A stretch of 64,000 nt of DNA from CAWKKW01 sp963850345. Its GTDB lineage: Bacteria; Acidobacteriota; Terriglobia; Terriglobales; Acidobacteriaceae. The stretch lies in assembly GCA_963850345.1 (NCBI GenBank), contig CAWKKW010000006.1:394161-458160 (forward strand), in the 5' to 3' direction. The position numbers were made by a program, and so were the translations under genes. The stretch's first letter is position 1, and the number at the start of each line of letters is the position of its first letter. The notes below the pieces were generated by a model. That model searched no databases. It saw only the letters and a list, made by a program, of their open reading frames with translations, and had not been told where the DNA came from. This document shows, piece after piece, positions 36,001 to 44,181 of this stretch.

Positions 36001-36281
36001 GCGAACCCCGAAGCAGTGACCGTAATCTCATAGGGGCCAGGAGGCAAATCCGGTGCAGTATAAGTACCGTCCTTGCTTGTAACTGATGTACGAGTTATTC
36101 CAGTTTCCTGGTTTTCGATGACCACGTTAGCAGAGGGCAGAACCAGCCCTGTAGCATCGGTGACAGTTCCCGACAGCGTAGCTCCCGTTACCTGGGCGAC
36201 GATGATCGCTGCAGGTTGAAACGTCAAAACCAGCGTACCGACCACAAACACGAGATAAATTCTCTTGAGCTTCAATCTCAT
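33006..36281 (-). CDS. TonB-dependent receptor with N-terminal carboxypeptidase-regulatory-like domain
   Basis: 1091 residues. A signal segment (YLVFVVGTLVLTFQPAAIIV) is followed by a CarboxypepD_reg-like beta sandwich at about residues 33-115 (TLSGTVTDATGLVLPSANVV, DLPPGPYEITVTASGFA), then a plug domain (RELPLNGRSWTDLAALQPGV, INAITKSGTNVFHGSAYEFA) and a long outer-membrane beta-barrel. The last residues (EIQLAFKLIW) end in the aromatic belt expected for barrel insertion. This Oar/OmpA-related type is expanded in Terriglobia and imports bulky carbohydrates or peptides. Its position between the dehydratase operon and the other sugar-acid genes suggests uptake of an acidic oligosaccharide, which is inference. 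Confidence 0.9.
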   Translation of the reverse strand: MRLKLKRIYLVFVVGTLVLTFQPAAIIVAQVTGATLSGTVTDATGLVLPSANVVIENQETGITRTSVTSKDGTYTAPDLPPGPYEITVTASGFATFSRTGLTLNVGAEQTVDVRMRIGQITEQVTIDERAPTIELSSSELTSVVDSTTVRELPLNGRSWTDLAALQPGVVRLESSFNASSGLDRGLKGFGAQLSISGGRPVQNNYRLDGVSVNDYANGGPSNVLGGALGVDAVQEFSVITSNYTAQYGRTSGGVINAITKSGTNVFHGSAYEFARNSVLDARNYFDYDPNGNPYKAPFSRNQFGGSGGGPVLKDRLFVFGDYEGIRQSKGIATQAIVPSASARSGNLSTGPVQVDSSAAKYLKLYPLPNVQTAVGNDAGIYSFTGQQAITENFFTTRLDHTISSENSVSGTYLFDDTRFSAPDQMNISSYGHHIRRQTVALEETHIFSPALLNSFHMGANRVAGSINQSMRAVSSLATDKSFAVIPGRNAGRVFMSGFTTMPGGVGGASSVFHGYTSFQAYDDAFWTRQKHSFKFGVAVENIRNNTDNTSGTGDWAFGSLSDFLTNKPLSFIAGIGTIPPRDVHQVIVGTYIQDNWRIRKNLTIDAGLRYEMSTVPHEVNGRYVSLRNLTDAKPKIGGQLFENPTLRNFEPRLGLAWDPIGDSKTIVHAAFGIFDVLPLPYVVDLLEANAAPFNQGGSVQTGLQGAFYSGGYSLLTPQSANTSFVQQNPHRNYVMTWDLNVQREVTPNIGIIVGYVGSRGLHHQFKVDDADLTLPRLTSDGWVFPYSPAGPLSTLNPNFGGIHSLWWNGSSSYHAMQVGVTKRMSKGVQFQGSYTWSKSLDTSSSGAGSDSYGNSLSSLPWWDLRLDKAPSDFNTPRVLSLSAMWDLPSPRISRAFDQKLLGGWELGSIFSAQDGQPFTVLVGGDAVGENSSDPFSFPDRLSTVGCKSLVNPGNLNHYIKTNCFQMPTAPSQAFYNQYCNPALAFPTCINKVGNARRNVMAGPGLRNLDFSVFKNTAFKRISESFSTQLRVEFFNVLNHSNFQSPLDNTTLFAPATAANGSLSYAPQDGAGAIDKTTTDPREIQLAFKLIW

Positions 36282-36373
36282 AGCAACCTCGGGGACTGGA
36301 AGTGATTCCGTGCAGTTGCGGTGGACAGTCGTTCACTTCGCGTGCGAGTGTGATAAGGGACAAAAGCAATAGT

Positions 36374-36403
36374 TGTCAAGCAGGATTTTGAACCTGCCAG
36401 ACA
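36374..36403. promoter_or_regulatory. Inverted repeat between divergent receptor and dehydrogenase genes
   Basis: TGTCAAGCAGG (36374-36384) and CCTGCCAGACA (36393-36403) form a near-perfect inverted repeat (9 of 11 pairs), with TGTC and GACA at its ends like the short palindromes elsewhere in the locus. It may be an operator for one or both flanking genes. Confidence 0.4.
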
Positions 36404-36501
36404 GGAGGAGTCGGGCGTTGCGTTTCTCAGCGGCTCGCAGAGCCGCATTCGGCAGTACCTGCTAAGGGGGAACCCTGTTAATTCTAGGATCGGGCAATAC
36501 G

Positions 36502-37494
36502 ATGACGCATACAGTATTGATAACTGTTAATTTTTTTGACGAAGCAGCGGTTGCACTCCTCGCATCGAGAGGTTGTCGTACTGTTGAAGCAAGGATGCTT
36601 CCAGGCTTACGAGACGGGGATCTTTCGCAACCTGATCTGCTGGATCTGGGAAAAGATGCGGATGCCTGGATCGTGGGTACGTCGAAGGTAACGCGACAGC
36701 TATTAGAGCATTTGCCCAAGCTACAGATCATCGCTCGTCGTGGCGTCGGCTACGACAGGGTGGACTTAGAGGCGGCGCGCGAGCTTGGTCGTGTCGTAAC
36801 GATTTCTCCAGGCGGAAATGAGGAGGCTGTCGCGGACCACGCTGTAATGTTGATGCTTGCAGTGGGCAGAAGTGTATGCGAGTTCAGTCAATCCATGCGG
36901 ACGGGGAACTGGACTGTCAAAGTTGGCACAGGCCTCCATGGCAAGACAGTCGGGATCTTAGGATTCGGTCAAATCGGGCGAGCCGTGGCGAAGAGGCTGG
37001 AAGGTTTCAATGCGCAGATCCTTGCTTACGACGAGCGTATCGATCCCGAATACGCCGAATCTCACCATATCAAGTTCGCGAGTCTGAACGAAACTCTTAC
37101 CCAGAGCGACTATGTGACTCTCCATCTGCCGCTCAATCCTGGAACGCAACACGTTATTGGATCGGACGCATTTCGACGTATGAAGCCCGGCGCAATTCTG
37201 GTCAATACAGCGCGCGGCGGCCTGGTCGATGAGAGAGCCCTGCTCAGAGCTTTAGATTCGGGGCATCTCGCCGGAGCGGGACTGGATGTGTTCGAGGTCG
37301 AGACGGATGAACGACAAAAGGAAACAGCAACGGAATTATGCCTCAGACCAAACGTAGTGGCGACCCCGCATGTTGCGGGTTTCACAGCCGATGCACTGAA
37401 CCGCGCGAACCACATTGCTGCTGAGGCGGTTCTCGCGGTCTTTTCGGGTGGTTCGCTACCTTCGAGTTGGGTCGTGGCGGACGGAAGAAAATAG
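36502..37494 (+). CDS. D-isomer-specific 2-hydroxyacid dehydrogenase
   Basis: 330 residues of the phosphoglycerate/hydroxypyruvate reductase type. The NAD-binding loop is GILGFGQIGRAVAKRLEGF, followed by the aspartate that selects NAD (AYDERIDPEY). Catalytic residues: Arg in NTARGGLVDERALL, Glu about 30 residues later and His in VATPHVAGFT. It would interconvert a 2-keto acid and a D-2-hydroxy acid in sugar-acid breakdown. It is divergent from the TonB-receptor gene with 220 bp between. Confidence 0.9.
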   Translation: MTHTVLITVNFFDEAAVALLASRGCRTVEARMLPGLRDGDLSQPDLLDLGKDADAWIVGTSKVTRQLLEHLPKLQIIARRGVGYDRVDLEAARELGRVVTISPGGNEEAVADHAVMLMLAVGRSVCEFSQSMRTGNWTVKVGTGLHGKTVGILGFGQIGRAVAKRLEGFNAQILAYDERIDPEYAESHHIKFASLNETLTQSDYVTLHLPLNPGTQHVIGSDAFRRMKPGAILVNTARGGLVDERALLRALDSGHLAGAGLDVFEVETDERQKETATELCLRPNVVATPHVAGFTADALNRANHIAAEAVLAVFSGGSLPSSWVVADGRK

Positions 37495-37587
37495 GATGAA
37501 GGTCGTCATCCTGCACTTCTTCCGTGCGAGAAGAGTGCGATTCATCACTCGCATTCACAATCCTTTCCGACCAGCCTCATACCTTGC

Positions 37588-38625
37588 CTATTTTGCCAGC
37601 TGGTGCGCTACCACGAGGACCATGAATGTGCCTGGCTTGACGACCGGCCGGCCTCTCGCATCGGTTTTAGATGGATCGAATTCGGCTGTTGGCAGGTAGA
37701 TTCGGTGCTCGTCAGGGTCCAATCCCATGGTGCTTGCGCCCCGCAGCGTCTTCACCGTCTGCACAATCTCATACTTTCCCGAACGATGGCTTGCCACAGC
37801 CAGGGTGCCATCGCGGCAACTTGCCAGGAGTTCATCGCCATCCAGTTTGGTCGCATCCACGGTTTCCCCAATAGGAAGGTCCGACAAAACCTTGCCATCT
37901 TCAGTGCTCATTACGATCAGCTTTTGTGGCTTCCTGCAACCGATGATCAACCGATGATTTTTCCTGTCAATCGACATGCCCACCGGTGCCCCACCAGGCG
38001 CCACAGGCCATCGGGCGACCACCTTGCGGCTTTTCATATCCACAACCGCCACGACGTCCTTGTCCATCAGGTTCACGTACACCCGGCCATTCCCATCGGC
38101 CGCAAGAAACTCCGGAGCTCCATTCAAGTCAATCGGCGTCTCAAACTTTCCGGTGGCTAGATCGATGTCCGGCCGGAATGAGATCAGAACCCCTTTGTCT
38201 CCGGAATCCAGCAAAATGAGCCCGCTAGTTGGGTCGAAGATGATGCCATCAGAGTCAGGAACCGTAGCGATCCTGCCCAGAATGGCGTATGTCTTCAGAT
38301 CGAACACCACTACCTGTCCCTCACCCCCACCGTCACTGATGAAGCCTCTTCCGGCGTCAGGAGCGATCGCGACACCATGAGCGTTCTTCTGGCCGGGAAT
38401 GTCCGCCAGGACTTTGCCCGAATCCGCATCGATCACCATGGTGTGCGTGGTCCGGGGAACAAACAGGCGGTGCGTCTGCGAGTCCACCGTAAGGTAGTCC
38501 CAAGAACCCTCCCCGCCGATGTGGAAGGTCTTTACAACAACCCAATCCGACTTCGCAAAGGCCACACCAAACCCCGCGACCAACACAAATATAGTCGCGG
38601 ACAGCACCATTCTGTTCAGTCTCAT
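37588..38625 (-). CDS. Exported YncE-like beta-propeller protein
   Basis: 345 residues from ATG 38625, preceded by aggaggataaac; the ATG 18 nt earlier lacks this site. A signal peptide (MVLSATIFVLVAGFGVAFA) is followed by a seven-bladed propeller of the YncE/PQQ-like quinoprotein type, with repeats such as DSQTHRLFVPRTTHTMVID, GVAIAPDAGRGFISDGG, RVYVNLMDKDVVAVVDMKS and GLDPDEHRIYLPTAEFDPS. YncE proteins bind DNA or ligands in the periplasm; no enzyme motif is visible. It is divergent from the Tat-type dehydratase, with two TGTCTGACA palindromes between them, so it is likely co-regulated. Confidence 0.82.
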   Translation of the reverse strand: MRLNRMVLSATIFVLVAGFGVAFAKSDWVVVKTFHIGGEGSWDYLTVDSQTHRLFVPRTTHTMVIDADSGKVLADIPGQKNAHGVAIAPDAGRGFISDGGGEGQVVVFDLKTYAILGRIATVPDSDGIIFDPTSGLILLDSGDKGVLISFRPDIDLATGKFETPIDLNGAPEFLAADGNGRVYVNLMDKDVVAVVDMKSRKVVARWPVAPGGAPVGMSIDRKNHRLIIGCRKPQKLIVMSTEDGKVLSDLPIGETVDATKLDGDELLASCRDGTLAVASHRSGKYEIVQTVKTLRGASTMGLDPDEHRIYLPTAEFDPSKTDARGRPVVKPGTFMVLVVAHQLAK

Positions 38626-38721
38626 GTTTATCCTCCTGTTCATTGCTACCCTTCTTCAACTCGCATACTGGGAAGTTTCGAACCTCCCACAGCTCGACAG
38701 GTACCCTCAGCCCAAACATCT

Positions 38722-38730
38722 TGTCTGACA
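38722..38730. promoter_or_regulatory. TGTCTGACA palindrome, candidate operator
   Basis: Within TTGTCTGACAGACA, about 97 bp upstream of the propeller gene start, on the shared divergent promoter region. Confidence 0.45.
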
Positions 38731-38855
38731 GACATCGGTTGTAAGCTGGCTCGAGTTTCGCTGTCAAGCGGCTTAGCATTGCCGTTAGCGGTGTAAATCT
38801 CAACTTTCGGCCCGAAAGACCCCATTTTTGACAGTTCAGGCAAGCGCCGCTACTA

Positions 38856-38864
38856 TGTCTGACA
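38856..38864. promoter_or_regulatory. TGTCTGACA palindrome, candidate operator
   Basis: About 103 bp upstream of the enolase-superfamily dehydratase start; second copy in the same divergent intergenic region, 134 bp from the first. Confidence 0.45.
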
Positions 38865-38966
38865 TCTCGCTTCCGGTCCTCATCTGGCGAGCGAAATAGT
38901 GCATCCAGCGCGCTTCGGCATTGAACAAAATACTCGTGAACTGATTCGATCCCTAAGAGGAACTCG

Positions 38967-40262
38967 ATGAACAGTATGTCCCGTACCCTTTCGCGACGCA
39001 GGTTCTTGACCACGGCGGCGGCCGCCACTTTCATGGCTTCCTTCAACCTGCTGGCGGAGCCGTCGATGCGGCGCAGCAAAATTCGAGACATCCGGTGCAT
39101 GGTCCTGTCCGGGGACCGGACGTATACCTTTGTGAAAGTCATTGCAGACAATGACATGTTTGGAATCGCCGAAGCTTATGGCAGCCCTGCCATTGGAACA
39201 AAGCAGCAAATACTCGAATTGAAGCCTTTGTTAGTGGGAAAGGATCCGCTGGGCATCGACGCGATTTATACGGAGTTGGGTAGAGGCGGCAAGAGCCTTG
39301 CAGGGACGCGGACGGATGGTTCCGCCCACATGCTGATGCGTGCAGCAAGCGGGATCGAAATGGCATTGTGGGACCTGGCCGGCAAGATTCTCGGCGTTCC
39401 TACCACAACACTCCTCGGAGGAAAATTCCGCGACAAAGTCCGAGTGTACGATCATGCCTCCCCTCGAGACATGCTGGACAAGGCGTCGTGTCGGGAATGG
39501 GCAGGCAAGATCAAGTCTGATCCAAGCGGCTTTACAGCACACAAAATCGGGGCACGTTCAAACGACCTTTCCTCCTTGAAGTCCAAAACCGCAGATCCTG
39601 CGCGCAGCGCCGGCGACTATAACAGGGTGCTTACGACAAAGGAGCTACTCGACATCGGGAAGGGATTTGAAAATTGCCGCGAGGCAATTGGCTGGGATCA
39701 TGACATTATGGTGCACTGCCATTGGGAGTATGACCTGCGCACATCGATTCAACTGGCGCAGGTCGTTGAGCCTATAAAGCCGCTTTGGCTAGAAGATCCG
39801 CTCGGCGTTGACTACACCGATTCCTGGAAGCGGCTGGTAGCGGCTTCGCCCGTTCCCATCTGCACCGGTGAGAATCTGGAACGCAGGGCTGGGTTCAACG
39901 ACTTCATCATCAACCAGGCTTTAGACATTCTCAATCCCGATCTTCGCAATAGTGGCGGCTTCCTCGAGACGAAACGCATTGCCGATATGGCGGACATTTA
40001 TGGCCTGCCCATGGCGACTCACAATACAGGAAGTCAGCTGAATACATGGGCAGTGTGCCAATGGGCGGGCTCCATACGCGACTACCTGGCGTGCGAGACC
40101 ATAACCGGCCAGGGCGGCTGGATGGATCAACTGCTTCAGCTCGATGAGCCCTATATCAAAGAAGGATTTATCCGCGTCCATGACCAACCCGGCCTTGGCG
40201 CCGAACTGAATCCCGATGTGGTCAAAGCCCATCTTGCCGAAGGTGAGATCTGGTGGGGATAG
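38967..40262 (+). CDS. Enolase-superfamily (mandelate racemase/galactonate dehydratase-like) protein with Tat signal
   Basis: 431 residues. The N-terminus LSRRRFLTTAAAATFMAS is a twin-arginine signal. The capping domain follows (TYTFVKVIADNDMFGIAEAYG), then the barrel with ligand segments HCHWEYD, WLEDPLG, CTGENLERR and the catalytic-region histidine in PMATHNTGSQ; the order resembles D-galactonate dehydratase and relatives that dehydrate aldonic acids. Export of such an enzyme is unusual outside planctomycetes and acidobacteria, where Tat-tagged versions are common in databases. The ribosome binding site is aagaggaactcg. It is followed by the MFS transporter, probably in one transcript. Confidence 0.85.
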   Translation: MNSMSRTLSRRRFLTTAAAATFMASFNLLAEPSMRRSKIRDIRCMVLSGDRTYTFVKVIADNDMFGIAEAYGSPAIGTKQQILELKPLLVGKDPLGIDAIYTELGRGGKSLAGTRTDGSAHMLMRAASGIEMALWDLAGKILGVPTTTLLGGKFRDKVRVYDHASPRDMLDKASCREWAGKIKSDPSGFTAHKIGARSNDLSSLKSKTADPARSAGDYNRVLTTKELLDIGKGFENCREAIGWDHDIMVHCHWEYDLRTSIQLAQVVEPIKPLWLEDPLGVDYTDSWKRLVAASPVPICTGENLERRAGFNDFIINQALDILNPDLRNSGGFLETKRIADMADIYGLPMATHNTGSQLNTWAVCQWAGSIRDYLACETITGQGGWMDQLLQLDEPYIKEGFIRVHDQPGLGAELNPDVVKAHLAEGEIWWG

Positions 40263-40378
40263 AAGCCCGGGCAAGAAGCGAGGCCCGGAAGGGTTGTGAC
40301 TCTCCTCAAGAGCTTAATTGAGTGGCCTGATAACCAATTCATTTCGATTTGATCATCAAGCTGCAGAGAGGATCCCAA

Positions 40379-41680
40379 ATGAACTCGGGTGCAAACTTAA
40401 CTGTTTCGTCGCCCGATGCGACGAGCAGCACGGGCGAATTCGGGACACAAGATAATGCTCGCCGGAAGTGGACGATCATAGGCTTGCTCAGTTTAGCTGC
40501 AATCATCGCCTATGTGTCTCGATCTAACTTGGCTGTGGCATTGACGCTCCCGAGCTTCGCCCATACCTTCGGCCTGTCTGAGACCGGCAGAGGCGCTGTC
40601 AATTCCTCTTTTTTCTGGGCATACGCGGCGCTCCAGATACCTGCCGGCTGGGTCGTCGACCGATATGGCGTGAAATGGCCCTACGCTTTGGGCCTGCTGT
40701 TCTGGTGCCTCGCGTCGGCTGGGACTTGTCTGGTAACTTCGCTGGACCAACTAATTCTGCTACGGCTTCTGGTGGGTACGGGCGAAGCTGTGTCGGTACC
40801 GGCAAGTGCTCGGTGGATTCGCATGAACTTCCCCGAGCGGCGCCGTGGGCTCGCCATGGGGCTGTACATGACGGGCACTAAGATCGGGCCTGCGATTGGA
40901 GCTCCCTTGGCTGTGTGGCTGCTAACTGACCACACCTGGCGAACCATGTTTTTGATACTGGGCATAAGCGGCCTAGTCTGGCTCATTCCATGGACTTGGA
41001 TGGTCAAGGATCAGAAACCGGATCGTCCCTCCACCGAATCCGTGCGAACTCCAGCAAGTCGCTTGACATTCAGCACATTAGTGGCGAGTCCAGTCATTTG
41101 GGGAACAGTGATTGGCACGTTTGCTTACATGTATTTTGTGTACTTTTGCTTGACGTGGATGCCAGCCTATCTAACTGAGCAACGCCACTTGTCACTCGCT
41201 CAGATGAGCCTGTACACCTTCTTCGGCTTTGGCGGGATGGCCGCAGTGGCTGCTTTGGCGGGATGGTTGGCAGATCACATGATCGTAAGGGGAGGTGATC
41301 CGGTAACGGTGAGGAAGTGGTTCACGATTGTGGGTTTTGCGATTGCTGGCACTGAGCTTGTCGGCGCACAGTCGTCATCTTTGACCATCGCGCTGACGTT
41401 CTCAATCATATCGCTGTCGGGCCTGGGACTCGCTACTGCAAATTATTGGGCACTTACACAGACATTGATTCCGGCTTTCGCGATCGGGCGGGTTTCCGGA
41501 ATCCAGAACTGTGCGGCGAGTGTGGCCGGCATTGTGGCTCCGATCTTCACTGGTTGGCTAAAACAACGAACGGGGAGCTATTACGCTCCAATGTTCGCCT
41601 GCTTTGTATTTCTGGTAGCTGGGGTACTCTCTTACCTACTAATGGTGAAAACCCCTTATGCTCCGCAACCGGAACTCTGA
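40379..41680 (+). CDS. MFS transporter, anion:cation symporter (hexuronate/galactonate) type
   Basis: 433 residues, ATG 40379 after gagaggatccca. Twelve helices are apparent, the first beginning WTIIGLLSLAAIIAYVSRSN, with SNLAVALTLPSFAHTFGLSE typical of the ACS family (ExuT, GudP, DgoT), RLLVGTGEAVSVPASARWI and FPERRRGLAMGLYMTGTKIG. These symporters bring hexuronates, glucarate or galactonate across the inner membrane. Located directly after the dehydratase gene, it should supply substrate for the cytoplasmic dehydratase and dehydrogenase. Confidence 0.88.
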   Translation: MNSGANLTVSSPDATSSTGEFGTQDNARRKWTIIGLLSLAAIIAYVSRSNLAVALTLPSFAHTFGLSETGRGAVNSSFFWAYAALQIPAGWVVDRYGVKWPYALGLLFWCLASAGTCLVTSLDQLILLRLLVGTGEAVSVPASARWIRMNFPERRRGLAMGLYMTGTKIGPAIGAPLAVWLLTDHTWRTMFLILGISGLVWLIPWTWMVKDQKPDRPSTESVRTPASRLTFSTLVASPVIWGTVIGTFAYMYFVYFCLTWMPAYLTEQRHLSLAQMSLYTFFGFGGMAAVAALAGWLADHMIVRGGDPVTVRKWFTIVGFAIAGTELVGAQSSSLTIALTFSIISLSGLGLATANYWALTQTLIPAFAIGRVSGIQNCAASVAGIVAPIFTGWLKQRTGSYYAPMFACFVFLVAGVLSYLLMVKTPYAPQPEL

Positions 41681-41902
41681 TGTCCTCCCAGTGGATGAGT
41701 TCCCTCGCTGCATACTCCTCAATGCGCACCCACCGAGCTTCGTGGACATCCGCAAGTTCTGATTTGTCAAGGTGCGGCAAGCTAAATAGTCTTACATTTC
41801 TACAAAGCCCGTCCGGCAGGGAAGCGCCTGCAGATCGGCTATCCGCTCCTAGCCGAGGCCACGTTCGACCATGACTACCAGACGCTCACCCACAGCCACT
41901 AT

Positions 41903-42072
41903 CATCGGGGTGGCATCGCCTGCAGCGGCCCTCGAAGCACCAGGAGTGCCAGCCCGTGAACAGTCGACAACGCCAGATACTCCGCGCCTTCGCGGTTTTC
42001 CTCTCTGAGCATCCCGCTGCCCTTCATTCGGTCGAGAGCCAGAGAGAGGAGTTGGAACGGGTTCAGGCCCAT
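41903..42072 (-). pseudogene. TetR-type regulator C-terminal fragment
   Basis: Reads PFQLLSLALDRMKGSGML, GAEYLALSTVHGLALLV then a stop, resembling the C-terminal ligand-binding helices of TetR regulators (WAxVHGLAxL motif). The DNA-binding domain is missing, replaced by an IS66-type fragment that abuts it. Confidence 0.4.
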
Positions 42073-42170
42073 GGATGGTGCGCGTTCACTCCCTGCGCTA
42101 GCGTTACGTCAGCGACGCTGGCGCCAGGTTCCAGCTCAACTGCACGATCTTCTCCGCAACCGCCTGCGCC
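42063..42170 (-). pseudogene. IS66-type TnpA fragment
   Basis: VELEPGASVADVTLAQGVNA matches the helix-turn-helix of IS66 TnpA (in the complete element here: LTMAPGASVAEVARAHSVNA). It ends after five more residues at the junction with the TetR fragment. Confidence 0.55.
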
Positions 42171-42400
42171 TTCGAACACGGCGCCGAACTCCCACAGCTT
42201 TTGCAGCCATGCAGACATACTCAATCGGGGGAGATACAACCTACAGACGAGGACCTTCGCACGCTTACGAAAACAACCACATCCCACGCTTACAAGTGGC
42301 TCCCTTATCAGACGAGGGCACGGGCACTGATGTACTTATCTAATTAAGAAACCAGGAATGTGAGCTATCGGGTTATGTGGGCACGGTGTTCTCCTTGCTG

Positions 42401-42607
42401 CTAGTAACGCTCTAAATCCGGCCCGGAGAGCCAAGCTCCTGGTCTACCCATTACCTCTTCCAGTAGGCGGTCTTCGTGTCTCCTGCACCAGCGAGTTACC
42501 GAGCCTGGAAAGACTTCGGACGGGTCGCCAGCTATACCAGCGGGGATTCGCTCCTGGAATCCCCCGATTGCACTTTCCTTACAATCCCGAACTGAGCACT
42601 TCGCCAT
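42401..42607 (-). CDS. Small cysteine-containing hypothetical protein
   Basis: 68 residues, starting MAKCSVRDCKESAIGGF and ending with WCRRHEDRLLEEVMG. Cys4, Cys9, a later cysteine and a histidine (RWCRRHE) could bind one zinc. The start has a strong ribosome binding site (gggaggggcgaa). I recall similar tiny proteins in acidobacterial genomes but cannot name the family. No operon partner; it lies in the repeat-rich accessory zone. Confidence 0.5.
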   Translation of the reverse strand: MAKCSVRDCKESAIGGFQERIPAGIAGDPSEVFPGSVTRWCRRHEDRLLEEVMGRPGAWLSGPDLERY

Positions 42608-42905
42608 TTCGCCCCTCCCGGATTTAGGAAGCTAGAAAAGAAGAATCAGATTACTTATGGATGAAGAAAATGTGCTGATGTTCGGTTAGTTTGTTGTTTT
42701 CCGGTTTTATCCTTAGGGCTCGTCGGTGCTCAGTCGCCGGATACACCCAAGCAAGAATCGTTATTAAGGAAATGACCAAACCCCTGGGTACCCAGCAAGG
42801 GCATCGCATGCAACATCCAATGACCCATAAGCGCTTCGTCGCTGCCCCAAAAGCAGGAGAGTGTTTTCCGCCCATCCAGTGTATGAATTCGCATAGAGGT
42901 TTTTC

Positions 42906-43190
42906 ATGCGTATTGATTGCCCAGGAATGTACAGTGCGCGAGGTTATGTAGTTGCCGAGGTCTTTGCGATCCGAGGCAACTACGCCATCGGCTATGTCAC
43001 GCTGCCCGACGAGACCAAGAAGGCTGCAGTATGGAATATCAAAGACGGATTAAGAATGCGTGGCCCGCACGACGAAAGTCTCGACCGATTCCTGGGGCGC
43101 ACAAGACCGGAGGGGACGAAGCTTAAGAGAAAGCGATATCCTGTAACCAATCATCCTGCGCTTGCCGCAAGTACATCATCGACATGCTGA
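42906..43190 (+). CDS. Unknown small protein A, copy 1 of an inverted duplication
   Basis: 94 residues, beginning MRIDCPGMYSARGYVVAEVF and with IGYVTLPDETKKAAVWNIKDG; the core looks like a small beta-rich fold. A second copy is encoded on the other strand at 48788-49102, with about 80% identical residues up to KRKRYPVTN, and the C-termini diverge after that. The 40 bp upstream are also conserved in both copies, including a TATGAAT promoter-like element about 27 nt before the start and agaggttttt as ribosome binding site. I do not recognise the family. Confidence 0.55.
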   Translation: MRIDCPGMYSARGYVVAEVFAIRGNYAIGYVTLPDETKKAAVWNIKDGLRMRGPHDESLDRFLGRTRPEGTKLKRKRYPVTNHPALAASTSSTC

Positions 43191-43388
43191 TCATTGTTTT
43201 CGCGTTTTCATTCTTTTACCTTTGGGAGCGTGCCCACGACAGGAAAGCCTCGCTGGCATGCTCAACTCACCGGCCGTGTCTTTCTGTTTTTCAGCAAAAG
43301 GTCCATGAAGGCGACTTGCCTCACGCTGGAAACCGGAATATCACACGCTGAAGGATTCCGAAAGAAACACAAGCGGGTTGCAAATTAA

Positions 43389-43700
43389 ATGGAAGCGATG
43401 GTTTTCAATAACAGTACTACGCGGTCCCTCGAGGATCAGGCCCTACAATTACTAGCAAGTCTCGACTGGAAACGCACGGGCAAACATCTGACGGCAAATT
43501 GGGAATTTGATTCTCCCGCGACTGTTGCGCTCAGGCACGACTTAGGCCGGGACACAATCGCGGGTGTTGGTCTCGAAATACTAGGCAGTAAGGCTTACCT
43601 CAATCTCGATGCCGAAAAGTATTTCGAGATAGAGAGAATGCCGCTGAAAATATGTAAGCCAGTATCAGCCAAACAAGACGCCGACACCCACCCGTGGTGA
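43389..43700 (+). CDS. Unknown small protein B, copy 1 of an inverted duplication
   Basis: 103 residues. The middle part, LLASLDWKRTGKHLTANWEF and LRHDLGRDTIAGVGLEILG, has a close counterpart at 48576-48830 on the other strand. The N- and C-terminal parts differ between the copies. It follows protein A after 198 bp here, whereas in the second copy the A and B frames overlap, so an insertion or deletion separates them. No known motif. Confidence 0.45.
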   Translation: MEAMVFNNSTTRSLEDQALQLLASLDWKRTGKHLTANWEFDSPATVALRHDLGRDTIAGVGLEILGSKAYLNLDAEKYFEIERMPLKICKPVSAKQDADTHPW

Positions 43701-43863
43701 CTAGCTTTGAAGTACCGAAAAGGGCAGCAACTCCCTCACCTGACTGATCGCTAGCAGTGAGCATTAAAATGAACGACAAGACCGTAAAAAACCCGGCGAA
43801 TATTGATTGAGTCGCTGACAAAGGAGCTGGAAGGCTTGAAGAGGTACCTTCCTTTCGCAAGAG

Positions 43864-44122
43864 TGTAGCTTTCAACTTTAAGTGGCGCTTAGCTTCAGAG
43901 TTATTTGGCGCAAAATTTCAGGAGTATTTGGCGTATATGGCGTTAGGCTGCGCCTCCGCAGCGTGCATGCTTTGATGTATTAAGTAATTTGGCGTGATTT
44001 GGCGAATATGGGCCGAAGCTGATCGACGAAGCCGCTGCACCTGGTTCCAGGTTTGCAACTGACCGGCGCCAATTGCGCCAAATAGCTCTGAAAAACTACG
44101 CCAGATAATTCTGAAAACAACA
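43864..44122. mobile_element. MITE-like element with iterated inverted ends, 259 bp
   Basis: The left end carries three direct copies, 23 bp apart, of TTCA-n(6)-TGGCG (43871, 43894, 43917). The right end has two copies of the same unit in inverted orientation (about 44078-44115). The tips are TGTagctTTCA and, inverted, TGTtgttTTCA. The interior has no reading frame and further TTTGGCG motifs. Iterated transposase sites at both ends are usual for IS21- and Tn7/Tn5053-like elements. No target duplication was recognised. Confidence 0.5.
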
Positions 44123-44181
44123 GGCTCGAGACAATCTGGTGATTGGCCAAGCTTGATAAGAACTGAATTAGGCCACAACTA

